From Holosporales bacterium (GTDB lineage Bacteria > Pseudomonadota > Alphaproteobacteria > Caedimonadales > UBA9215), in the NCBI GenBank assembly GCA_003503995.1, contig DOCA01000162.1, forward strand, positions 1 through 21,003: a DNA stretch of 21,003 bases. Reading direction: 5' to 3'. Shown here piece after piece: positions 1 through 6,856 of the stretch (its first letter is position 1; the number at the start of each line of letters is the position of its first letter). Position numbers and translations under genes: made by a program. Under the pieces are notes generated by a model. That model was given only the letters and a program-made list of their open reading frames with translations, searched no databases and was not told the DNA's origin.

Positions 1-453
1 TATGCCATTTTAGCGATCCAATTTGAAAGCTTTTCTGATCCCTTTATTATTATGTTCACCGTGCCATTGGCCGTCTTAGGAGCCCTTATCTCTATTTATG
101 CACTGGATCGCACCCTTGATATCTTTACACAAATTGGGTTGGTGACTCTTATTGGTCTCATTACAAAGCATGGTATTTTAATCGTTGAGTTTGCCAATCA
201 AAAGATGAGAGAAACCGGTGCTGAAATTGATGCTGTCATTAAAGAAGCTGCAGCCCTTAGGTTACGCCCAATTCTTATGACAACAGGAGCCATGGTTTTT
301 GGAGCTATCCCTTTAATCATATCCTCAGGTGCTGGCGCCGAAGCCCGCCAAGCCATTGGCATCGTCCTTGTTGGCGGCCTTCTCCTTGGTACACTTTTGA
401 CTCTCTATGTCATTCCCATGGCCTATAAAATCATGAAAGCCCACCATTTTTAG
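1..453 (+). CDS. RND-family efflux transporter, C-terminal fragment
   Basis: The reading frame is open from base 1 and gives 150 residues before the stop, so the gene begins outside the window. The fragment starts with the AcrB/HAE1-like stretch YAILAIQFESFSDPFIIM, followed by TVPLAVLGAL, then a helix with GLVTLIGLITKHGILIVEFAN and the segment LRLRPILMTTGAMVFGAIPL, ending in a last membrane helix (GIVLVGGLLLGTLLTLYVIP). These are the final transmembrane helices of the inner-membrane proton/drug antiporter subunit of a tripartite RND pump; homologues are about 1000-1050 residues. The substrate cannot be inferred from this part. The upstream operon, where a membrane-fusion protein gene would be expected, is not visible. 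Family assignment is secure; efflux versus another RND role is inferred from the HAE1-like motifs. Confidence 0.93.
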   Translation, partial: YAILAIQFESFSDPFIIMFTVPLAVLGALISIYALDRTLDIFTQIGLVTLIGLITKHGILIVEFANQKMRETGAEIDAVIKEAAALRLRPILMTTGAMVFGAIPLIISSGAGAEARQAIGIVLVGGLLLGTLLTLYVIPMAYKIMKAHHF

Positions 454-485
454 AGTATAATCTTTCCAAAATTTCAAGCATAAAA

Positions 486-508
486 AAAGAGGCCATGATG
501 GCCTCTTT
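486..508. terminator. Bidirectional rho-independent terminator
   Basis: A perfect 10-bp inverted repeat (AAAGAGGCCA, loop TGA, TGGCCTCTTT) lies between the RND gene and the convergent gene ending at 535. It is preceded by an A-run and followed by a T-rich tract, so it can stop transcription from both sides. Confidence 0.85.
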
Positions 509-534
509 ACTCTTTAGAAACGAGTCTCTACCTA

Positions 535-2253
535 CTATTCATCGGAAACTTTAGGCTCTTCTTTCGCAGGAGAAAGGCGTTCTGCCGCTGCTTTTAGAGC
601 AGCTTCCTTTTCGCCAGTTAGATAAAGATCGGCTTCTTCATCGGTCAGGACAACCCCTGATTCATCACGGGCTTGCGTGCGTTTCAAAAGAAGGGCCGCG
701 GCGGCAGTTTCTGCTTCTTTTACAATACGTGCTTTTGCAAGTTCAACAATCCCAGGCTTACCCTCAACCTCTGCATTCACATAGTTATCTGCCTCTTCAT
801 CGGTAAACTCAACACCACCAGCTGTACGTGCTTGAGTGCGTTTCAAAAGAAGGGCGTCTACTTTTTCTTTTTCAATGCGTGCAAGACGCGCTTTTGCAGC
901 CTCAACAACTCCCTCCATATTGGAAACTCTTTCACGTGCCTTATACCAATTCCAGTCATCGGCTTCTTTATCCGTCAATTCTGGAACACCTGTCGTTTCA
1001 CGGGCTGCATCACGACCTTCTTTTAGAATACGCGCCCTTGCGCTTTCAATAATCTCAGCCTTTTTGCCACGATCACTACCAGCATCGCCATAAGCATCGG
1101 CTTCATCGTCAGTGAGCTCAACTTTCGCTAGTAGTCGGTCTTGCGCCCGCAACATCTCAACAGGCACAAGGTCTGTTGCCAAAAGCCTGTGGGAACGCTC
1201 ATTGCGAATGGCTGACTCAGCAAAAGCTTTTTGCTCAACTAAAAGAGCCTTTGCATTCAAACTAAACAATTCATCAACAGAATCAGGGTTAACCAAAGAC
1301 CTTTGATACATCGCCATAGCCAAAATAGCTTCTGCCCCTACAAGACTTTGGTAGGTTGTATTAGGAGAAGTCGGGAGTTGGTGATCAGCTGAAGTAAGAT
1401 TAGCAATCAAAGACGCAAAGTCTTCATTGGTGAAAATCAATCCGTCATGGGTTCCTTCAAAAGCAAGCTGTTTTAAAGCATTCTCCTCTACACCAGAGCT
1501 AACTTCATCACTATAATCATCGGGGTGCAATGTTGCAGCAGCAAGGGCAATCCATAACTTATCACGCTTTGTGTCAAAATCTGATGCAATAAGAGGTATC
1601 GATCTCAAAGCATCCTTTTTAGTCTGCCTTATAATCTGATTCATAGTACGAACACATGTACCATCTAGAGCCGTATCAAGAGCTTCAGGGCGCCCGAAGC
1701 TCAACTTCCTACTATTATAACGCCCGTTAACAGCCTTTAGAAGCGTTACGTCTCTTGCATCAGTTCGGTATTGGAAATAGCGTTTGATAAAATCATTACG
1801 CCTTGCAACCCATAGCTCCAAAGGTTTTACCAAAGCCGCAATAACACGCTCTTCGGATTGAGATAAACTTTTTCCTGCTTTTAAGTCATATCTTAATTCA
1901 GCTTCTTCATCTTCTGTTGCTAAATCATAATTAAAATAGGCCTGATCATTTTCAAAATAAACTACTGTTAAAGTTAAATGTTTCTCTAATGCGCTAAGTA
2001 TATCACTATGAATGACATATTGATCACTGGAAGGGAGAGTTGTTTCATCTATGGCAATACCAACATGGGACGTCACCAAAAATGGGTTTACTTTTGCAAC
2101 AACTTTCTCTACAACAACGTCTTCTTCCACAACAAGGCCAACATCAGAAGAAGAGGCATTGCTTGCTTGAAGAGTTGTTGTGGGAAGAAAAGTCGTTAAA
2201 AGAGCCGTAGAGAGAGCTGTAGACAAAGATAGATTAAGTAATTGCTTTTTCAT
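535..2253 (-). CDS. Exported protein of unknown function with TDEEAD repeats
   Basis: I do not recognise this 572-residue protein. The N-terminus is a Sec signal peptide: a Lys pair, a Leu/Ser/Thr/Ala-rich core, and a likely cleavage after LQA (about residue 30). A good Shine-Dalgarno (AGGAGA at 2262-2267) sits 8 bases before the ATG. Residues about 40-360 form a mostly helical, charged domain with a single Cys and no motif I can name. Residues about 375-572 hold four degenerate units whose hallmark is (L/F)TD(D/K/E)EAD, with the Thr at about 381, 427, 484 and 537 (spacing 46, 57 and 53), each followed by an Ala/Arg/Lys/Glu-rich helix such as ELAKARIVKEAE. No further membrane helix is seen, so it is probably periplasmic or secreted. 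It ends close to the terminator at 486-508 and is the last gene of the minus-strand block. Coding status is supported by the RBS, signal peptide and repeat structure; function is unknown. Confidence 0.85.
   Translation of the reverse strand: MKKQLLNLSLSTALSTALLTTFLPTTTLQASNASSSDVGLVVEEDVVVEKVVAKVNPFLVTSHVGIAIDETTLPSSDQYVIHSDILSALEKHLTLTVVYFENDQAYFNYDLATEDEEAELRYDLKAGKSLSQSEERVIAALVKPLELWVARRNDFIKRYFQYRTDARDVTLLKAVNGRYNSRKLSFGRPEALDTALDGTCVRTMNQIIRQTKKDALRSIPLIASDFDTKRDKLWIALAAATLHPDDYSDEVSSGVEENALKQLAFEGTHDGLIFTNEDFASLIANLTSADHQLPTSPNTTYQSLVGAEAILAMAMYQRSLVNPDSVDELFSLNAKALLVEQKAFAESAIRNERSHRLLATDLVPVEMLRAQDRLLAKVELTDDEADAYGDAGSDRGKKAEIIESARARILKEGRDAARETTGVPELTDKEADDWNWYKARERVSNMEGVVEAAKARLARIEKEKVDALLLKRTQARTAGGVEFTDEEADNYVNAEVEGKPGIVELAKARIVKEAETAAAALLLKRTQARDESGVVLTDEEADLYLTGEKEAALKAAAERLSPAKEEPKVSDE
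538..1131 (-). repeat. Four degenerate ~50-residue protein repeats (TDEEAD units)
   Basis: Within the exported protein, the motifs LTDDEAD, LTDKEAD, FTDEEAD and LTDEEAD recur every 46-57 residues, each followed by an alanine/arginine/lysine-rich helical stretch. The last two full units carry the identical peptide ALLLKRTQAR 53 residues apart. At DNA level, 667-696 and 826-855 match at 28 of 30 bases with a 159-bp offset, pointing to a recent in-frame duplication. Confidence 0.85.
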
Positions 2254-2281
2254 AGTATAGGTCTCCTGTTTTTTAATTTTC

Positions 2282-2308
2282 TATTAAGATTTATTTAAGT
2301 TCTTAATA
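2282..2308. promoter_or_regulatory. Inverted repeat upstream of the exported-protein gene
   Basis: TATTAAG (2282-2288) and CTTAATA (2302-2308) form a 7-bp inverted repeat with a 13-base spacer, about 30-55 bases before the start codon of the exported-protein gene. It could be an operator or a 5'-leader hairpin, but the region is very AT-rich and chance is possible. The rest of the 130-bp gap (2254-2383) shows only a T8 run on the minus strand after the transporter gene, without a convincing stem. Confidence 0.25.
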
Positions 2309-2383
2309 ACTAAAATGGTGACACTTTTTTAAAGGAGCAACAAGGCCCTTTATGATAAAAAAAAGAAATATAGTTTAAAACCT

Positions 2384-3314
2384 TTATTGCACGGGACTTT
2401 TAGAGGGAATTTTTATTTTTTTCTCGGGCTTTTTAAGAGCAATTGCACCCCCCATCAAAATTATTACAGTGGCCACAATGCGTTCCAAAGTCCACTGCAT
2501 TCCTTCAAACATTGAAGACATGTTAAGAGCAATAACTGGTCCAATAATCCATACATAAGAAGCACTTGCCGCCCCAAATTTATTCACAATTTGCATATAA
2601 AACACAAAAACAATGGATGTGACAAAAAGGCCAATATAAAGCAACAAAGAGATAAATTTTATATCGTTGCTCCACAAAATTTCTTGATGTTGATATAAGC
2701 CAAAGGCAAAACTCAAAGCGCCACCCAACATCATCGCAAGGGCTGTGGCCCAATAGAGATTGGTTCCTTCTTTAATAAGCTTACTTGTCATCACCGTTCC
2801 AAAAGACGATAGTAAAAGGCTAAAGCACAGCGCTACGAAACCAAGGGTCGCCCCAATATTTAAGTCAAACTCAAAAATATCTCCTGGGAACAAAACTGTA
2901 AATCCTGCAAGAGATAAACAAGCCCCCACAAGCGTTTGACGTTTTAAAGGCGTTTTTAAAATCCAAAATCCCAAAATGGCGTTAGGGACAATCACGGCAG
3001 AAATAACAAGAGACCCAATACCAGAAGGAAGGTATTTCAAGCCTTGATAGATAGATAAATAAGTAGTTCAATGAATATAGAAAAATCCCAGAAAGCAACA
3101 AAATAGAAAAGGTTTTCTTTGAGAACTTTGGGAAAGGGATTTTCTTACAAAACGCAAAAAGAGCTATAGCTGCCCCCGCCAAAAGCATGCGGTATGCAAT
3201 GGCATACTCTGTTCCAACGTAGGTGATTTGAGGAGGAATGACATACCACCCTGTCCCTGCAACGATAACAACAAGAAGAAACTTTAATTTGTCTTGCAAT
3301 GTCACGTCAGTCAT
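2384..3314 (-). pseudogene. EamA/DMT-family transporter, frameshifted
   Basis: Two minus-strand frames together make one drug/metabolite-transporter protein. The N-terminal part starts at ATG 3312-3314 (MTDVTLQDKL) and is in frame to about 3054; the C-terminal part continues in another frame (KYLPSGIGSLVISAV to the stop at 2384). The break lies exactly in three tandem GATA copies on the plus strand (3046-3057). Removing one copy would join NYLFIY to QGLKYLPSGIGS, the usual EamA sequence at the end of the first domain, and give a normal 308-residue protein with about ten hydrophobic helices in two repeats. The second frame has only a TTG and no independent start of merit. DMT proteins are inner-membrane exporters of amino acids or metabolites; no substrate is evident. 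It lies 35 bases after tyrS, in the same direction. It may be a true pseudogene, a slippage-switched gene, or a sequencing error. Confidence 0.85.
3046..3057. repeat. Tetranucleotide repeat (GATA)x3 at the transporter frameshift
   Basis: Three perfect GATA units lie within the transporter coding sequence. Two units would keep the frame open; three shift it. This is the typical signature of a slipped-strand gain of one unit. Confidence 0.9.
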
Positions 3315-3349
3315 ATTTAAGCCCCTGTTTTTAAAGAATTTTTCTTGCG

Positions 3350-4612
3350 TTAAACAACCTTTATTAAACCATGACGTTTCTTACCGGCCGAGAGTTTAAT
3401 ATAAGAGTTATCTTGAAGATCTTCTAAAGAAATCATTGTGTTCTCATCGCTAAAAGCAACATCATTGATTTTAGCACCACCTCCCCTCACAAGGCGCCGC
3501 GCTTCTCCATTGCTCTTTGCAAGATCAACTTGACGAAAAAGTTCGACAGCTAGAATACCAGCCTCTAAGTCCGAGCGCGCAACTTCAATAAAAGGTAAAT
3601 TATCCAAAGATTGAGCAGCACCCCCTGTTTCAAAAAGAGTCTTAGCCGTATCTTTTGCCTGTTGCACAGCGCTTTCGCCATGGCACATCTTTGTGGCTGC
3701 ATCGGCTAGAATGATCTTAGCTTCATTAATTTCGGCACCCTCAAGTTTCTCAAGGCGTGCAATTTCATCCAATTCTATATCCGTATACAACCGCAAGAAA
3801 CGTCCCACATCCGCATCTTGCGTATTACGCCAGAACTGCCAAAAGTCAAAAGTCGACAACGCATCTGCATTAAGCCAAATGGCACCATCAACGGATTTAC
3901 CCATTTTCTTGCCATCGGCCGTTGTAATCAAAGGAGCCGTTAACCCGAAAACCTCTTTAGACGTTACACGCCGCGTGAGTTCAACACCATTTACAATATT
4001 GCCCCACTGATCAGAGCCACCTAGTTGAAGCTCGCAATTAAAGGCCTTAGAAAGCTCCAAGAAATCATAAGCTTGAAAAATCATATAATTGAACTCAAGG
4101 AAGCTTAGGTTTTGCTCACGCTCAAGTCGTAACTTGACACTATCAAAGGAAAGCATCCGATTAACAGAAAAATGACGGCCATAATTCTGCAAGAAATCAA
4201 GGTAGTTCAAAGGGAGAAGCCATTCACTGTTTCGGAGCATCAAAGCATCGGATTGACCTTCGCCAAAAGAGAGATATTTTGAAAAGATTTTTTGGATGCC
4301 TGCTACATTTTCGTCAATTTTCTCAGGGGTAAGCAATTGGCGCGATGCATCTTTACCAGAAGGATCTCCAATACGCGTTGTTCCATCTCCCATGAGAACA
4401 AGGGGCTTATGTCCGTGCTTTTGCAAAAGCCTTAGTTGCATGATTTGAACCAAATTCCCCACATGCAGACTTGTCGCCGTTGCATCGAATCCAATATAAG
4501 CGGTCACAGACTCTTTTGCCATTTTCTCATCAAGGGCTTCGAGGTTTGTCCCTTGATGAATAAAGCCACGGGCGTGCACTTCTTGGAGATAAGAAGATTT
4601 AAAAGATGTCAT
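3350..4612 (-). CDS. tyrS: Tyrosyl-tRNA synthetase
   Basis: 420 residues, a normal length for bacterial TyrRS. It charges tRNA-Tyr with tyrosine in the cytoplasm using ATP. The class I signature is present: the HIGH-type motif HVGN at 50-53 (within TSLHVGNLVQ), GDGTTRIGDPSGKD at about 75-88, the tyrosine-pocket region LGGSDQWGN at about 197-205, and the KMSKS-type loop KKMGKS at 235-240. A C-terminal S4 RNA-binding domain follows at about 350-420 (ELFRQVDLAKSNGEARRLVRGG begins it). The start MTSFKSSYLQEVHARG matches the usual family beginning, although the Shine-Dalgarno is weak. It follows rluD after a 180-base leader with several hairpins and is followed 35 bases later by the broken transporter gene. 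Confidence 0.97.
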   Translation of the reverse strand: MTSFKSSYLQEVHARGFIHQGTNLEALDEKMAKESVTAYIGFDATATSLHVGNLVQIMQLRLLQKHGHKPLVLMGDGTTRIGDPSGKDASRQLLTPEKIDENVAGIQKIFSKYLSFGEGQSDALMLRNSEWLLPLNYLDFLQNYGRHFSVNRMLSFDSVKLRLEREQNLSFLEFNYMIFQAYDFLELSKAFNCELQLGGSDQWGNIVNGVELTRRVTSKEVFGLTAPLITTADGKKMGKSVDGAIWLNADALSTFDFWQFWRNTQDADVGRFLRLYTDIELDEIARLEKLEGAEINEAKIILADAATKMCHGESAVQQAKDTAKTLFETGGAAQSLDNLPFIEVARSDLEAGILAVELFRQVDLAKSNGEARRLVRGGGAKINDVAFSDENTMISLEDLQDNSYIKLSAGKKRHGLIKVV

Positions 4613-4792
4613 AGGTTCGTCTCATTTTTGTTTCATAATAGAGTGGCTTATTTTGGCCAAACTTTCAACTGCGTAAAAGCTCTTATAAATAAGAGTCTCA
4701 AGGAGCGGTTCTTATAATCTTCTCAAAAAGATTTCAGTCTAGAAAAGAGCGATCGACGACGTCTGGAATCTTTTCGAAAAGATTTTAGCGTT
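4613..4792. other. tyrS-rluD intergenic region with three hairpins
   Basis: This 180-base stretch has no gene. It holds three inverted repeats: CTCTTAT/ATAAGAG at 4680-4695, AATCTT/AAGATT at 4716-4733, and the perfect palindrome AATCTTTTCGAAAAGATT at 4767-4784. The second and third are nearly the same sequence in direct orientation and flank a segment (4737-4766) that resembles one upstream of motA. The palindrome begins 9 bases past the rluD stop and could terminate rluD, but it lacks a clear T-run on the minus strand. It could equally be a processed tyrS leader. No T-box-like features were seen. Confidence 0.5.
4737..4768 (+). repeat. Shared intergenic element, copy 1
   Basis: GTCTAGAAAAGAGC, then GATCGACGAC, then GTCTGGAA. 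The same order of words occurs upstream of motA at 16095-16158, with differences that are mostly transitions. It lies between two near-identical hairpins. Orientation is given relative to the shared sequence; function is unknown. Confidence 0.45.
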
Positions 4793-5857
4793 CTAAACCG
4801 TCTTCATATACTCGTACATTTCCGTGAAGTCTTGGGGAAGTTCTGTTTCAAACTCTAACGTTTCTTTGGTTGTGGGATGAATAAATTGCAAACGTGCTGC
4901 ATGGAGAATAGGACGCGTTCCATCCAAAGTGAGCTCTGCTATTTTATCTCGCAAAGCAACTGCAAGGCCACGAGGTTTGCGTCCATAAAGAGGATCTCCC
5001 ACAAGGCTATTGCCTTTTTGAGTCATGTGTACTCGAATTTGATGGGTGCGCCCTGTCTCAAGAGTGCATTCAATAAACGCACAATAGTGGCCAAGTTTTT
5101 CATGGGTATAATAATGGGTAACCGCCTCTTTACCGCCAAATCCAACCACTTTCATCCGTTGGCGATGACGAGGGTCCCGTGCAATATTACCTTTGATCGT
5201 CCCTTCTAGGGGGTTAGGCATTCCCCAGCAGATAGCAAAATAAGTACGTTTCAAGGTCCGATCCACAAATTGGTTGGATAAAAACTGATGAGCATGATCA
5301 TTTTTAGCCACAACCATTAAACCTGATGTGCCTTTATCTAAGCGGTGCACAATACCAGGCCGCGCCACACCACCGATGCCAGACAAAGAGTCCCCACAAT
5401 GATAAAGCAGCCCATTAACAAGAGTGCCATCATGATTTCCCGCCCCTGGGTGCACCACAAGACCAGCGGGTTTATTAATCACAATCACATCTGCATCTTC
5501 AAAGACCACCTCAAAGTCAACTTTCTGAGGAATAGGAAGAGCTTCTTCTACTTTTGGTACTGTCAAAGACACCACCATCATTTCCTTTAACTTTTTAGAT
5601 GGCTGAGTACAAGCTGCCATAGAAACGTCAGCTATTTGATCCGCAGAAAGGGCAATATCTTCACAAGGCTCATCTCCCTCTTCTTGGCAAAAAGAACTTT
5701 TTAAATGGGGGGCTTCTCCCAATAAAACTTGGTCTGATTCAATCAATGCTTTAAGGCGTGTACGGGTTAGGTCTGGCAAATGCACATTGAGAAACTTATC
5801 CAAACGCTCTCCTGCTTTTAAAGGCGTAATATAAAAAATGTGATGCTGTTCTGACAT
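4793..5857 (-). CDS. rluD: RluA/RluD-family rRNA pseudouridine synthase
   Basis: 354 residues. It isomerises uridines to pseudouridine in 23S rRNA; RluD itself acts on helix 69. An N-terminal S4 RNA-binding domain (GERLDKFLNVHLPDLTRTRL, about 16-35) is followed by the catalytic domain: DADVIVINKPAGLVVHPG (about 121-138), HRLDKGTSGL with catalytic Asp174, the segment LKRTYFAICWG, and the C-terminal substrate-binding stretch LETGRTHQIRVHM. Between the S4 core and the catalytic domain (about residues 48-112) there is an unusually long, cysteine-containing acidic linker, longer than the roughly 20-30 residues common in the family. The S4 domain plus high similarity favours RluD over RluC or RluA, but the exact target is inference. 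It is divergent from acpS, with a 137-bp gap holding both promoters. Confidence 0.92.
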   Translation of the reverse strand: MSEQHHIFYITPLKAGERLDKFLNVHLPDLTRTRLKALIESDQVLLGEAPHLKSSFCQEEGDEPCEDIALSADQIADVSMAACTQPSKKLKEMMVVSLTVPKVEEALPIPQKVDFEVVFEDADVIVINKPAGLVVHPGAGNHDGTLVNGLLYHCGDSLSGIGGVARPGIVHRLDKGTSGLMVVAKNDHAHQFLSNQFVDRTLKRTYFAICWGMPNPLEGTIKGNIARDPRHRQRMKVVGFGGKEAVTHYYTHEKLGHYCAFIECTLETGRTHQIRVHMTQKGNSLVGDPLYGRKPRGLAVALRDKIAELTLDGTRPILHAARLQFIHPTTKETLEFETELPQDFTEMYEYMKTV

Positions 5858-5889
5858 GGCAGGCCCTAAAGAAATAAATATGTTTCCTA

Positions 5890-5918
5890 CTCTTACAGTA
5901 TTTTTTCGCTTTTTTCAA
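5890..5918 (-). promoter_or_regulatory. Possible promoter for rluD
   Basis: On the minus strand TTGAAA (5913-5918) is followed after 17 bases by TAAGAG (5890-5895), about 33 bases before the rluD start. Spacing and -35 are good and the -10 is weak. No equally good promoter for acpS was picked out in the same divergent gap (5858-5994). Confidence 0.35.
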
Positions 5919-5994
5919 ATTTCTATGATTCTCCTTGCTTTTTTAGCTATATCAACGGAAAATCCATTTAATAGAGTAAGAGAAGAATTTCCCC

Positions 5995-6396
5995 ATGATC
6001 ATAGGTCTCGGCACCGACATCGTTGATATTTCCCGCATTGAAAAGCTTTATAAACGCTTTGGCAAGCGCTTTTTGCAACGCTTGTTCACGGAAAACGAGC
6101 AAGCCTATTGTGCTCAAAAACCCCATGCTACTTTGGCCCGTTATGCTAAGCGTTTTGCGGCAAAAGAAGCTTGTTTGAAAGCCTTAGGCACAGGGCGTAG
6201 CCAGTCCATCAAATGGCGAGACATTGATGTAACACGCACAAAACTTGGCCAACCGACTCTTGCTTTATCGGGGAAATGTCTTGAAATTGCCAAGGAACGC
6301 TTGGAGCCCAACCAATTTCTTAAGGCGCATGTTTCCTTGTCTGACACAAAAACCCTAGCCCATGCAACGGTCATTCTCGAGGCCATTGATGGATGA
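5995..6396 (+). CDS. acpS: Holo-[acyl-carrier-protein] synthase
   Basis: 133 residues, a full-length AcpS. It transfers 4'-phosphopantetheine from CoA to the serine of apo-ACP, making it active for fatty-acid synthesis. The N-terminal signature MIIGLGTDIVDISRIE carries the metal-binding Asp8, and RYAKRFAAKEACLKALGTG carries Glu58 and the CoA-binding region; both match the family. The start is clear: a purine-rich AGAGAAG lies about 10 bases upstream and the protein begins with the conserved motif. It is the first gene of the plus-strand block, and its last codons overlap the tsaE start by 8 bases. In many alphaproteobacteria acpS instead lies with pdxJ, lepB and rnc, so this neighbourhood is rearranged. 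Confidence 0.96.
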   Translation: MIIGLGTDIVDISRIEKLYKRFGKRFLQRLFTENEQAYCAQKPHATLARYAKRFAAKEACLKALGTGRSQSIKWRDIDVTRTKLGQPTLALSGKCLEIAKERLEPNQFLKAHVSLSDTKTLAHATVILEAIDG

Positions 6397-6856
6397 AGCA
6401 ACGCTAACCCTTCACTCTGAAAAAGAGACACAGTCCTTCGCAGCGTCCCTTGCAAATCAAGCTCGTGTTGGCGATGTCATATATCTTAAAGGCACTCTTG
6501 GAATGGGGAAAAGCACCTTTGCCAGAGCTTTCATAAGGCACCTTGCAAACAACCCCCACCTTGAAGTCCCGAGCCCGACATTTACGTTGGTTCAAATCTA
6601 TACGGATATTCCTCTCCCTATTTGGCACTTTGACCTTTATCGCCTTGAGTCCCCTGAAGAAATCGAAGAGCTTGGCTTGGATGAAGCCCTATCAACAGCC
6701 GTGAGCCTTATTGAGTGGCCAGAACGCTTGGGGCAGATGACTTTCCCTAACACCTTAACTCTGACATTAGCGGCCGGCACAACATCTGAGGCACGAGAGG
6801 TCATTTTATCAGGCGATTCGTCATGGACAGACCGCTTGAAAGAGGTATCTCTATGA
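6389..6856 (+). CDS. tsaE: tRNA t6A biosynthesis ATPase TsaE
   Basis: 155 residues from the ATG at 6389. That start was chosen because CGAGG (6378-6382) lies 6 bases upstream and the protein then begins at normal family length; an ATG at 6362 would add nine residues inside acpS without a good RBS. TsaE is the P-loop ATPase that works with TsaB and TsaD to make N6-threonylcarbamoyladenosine at A37 of ANN-decoding tRNAs. Visible motifs: Walker A GTLGMGKS (35-42), SPTFTL (62-67), HFDLYRL (80-86) and IEWPERL (about 108-114). It overlaps acpS by 8 bases and addB by ATGA (4 bases), so translation is probably coupled. In many alphaproteobacteria genes for AmgK and MurU follow tsaE; here addB follows at once. 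Confidence 0.94.
   Translation: MDEATLTLHSEKETQSFAASLANQARVGDVIYLKGTLGMGKSTFARAFIRHLANNPHLEVPSPTFTLVQIYTDIPLPIWHFDLYRLESPEEIEELGLDEALSTAVSLIEWPERLGQMTFPNTLTLTLAAGTTSEAREVILSGDSSWTDRLKEVSL

Noticed and set aside
673..1306. Plus-strand open frames opposite the exported-protein gene
   Set aside because: They are low-complexity shadows of the repeat-rich minus-strand gene with no RBS or recognisable domain.
2384..3040. A separate 218-residue transporter gene starting at TTG 3038-3040
   Set aside because: It has only a TTG start inside the upstream coding part and lacks the N-terminal helices; it is the second half of the frameshifted EamA gene.
4613..4792. T-box riboswitch controlling tyrS
   Set aside because: No T-box consensus or specifier stem was seen, and such switches are essentially confined to Gram-positive groups.
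6362..6388. Longer N-terminus for TsaE
   Set aside because: The extra nine residues lie within acpS, have no good RBS and are not family-like; CGAGG before 6389 fits better.
6823..6852. Longer N-terminus for AddB (MDRPLERGIS)
   Set aside because: The ATG at 6853 has AGAGG at 7 bases and an ATGA overlap with tsaE; the extra residues are the tsaE tail in another frame.
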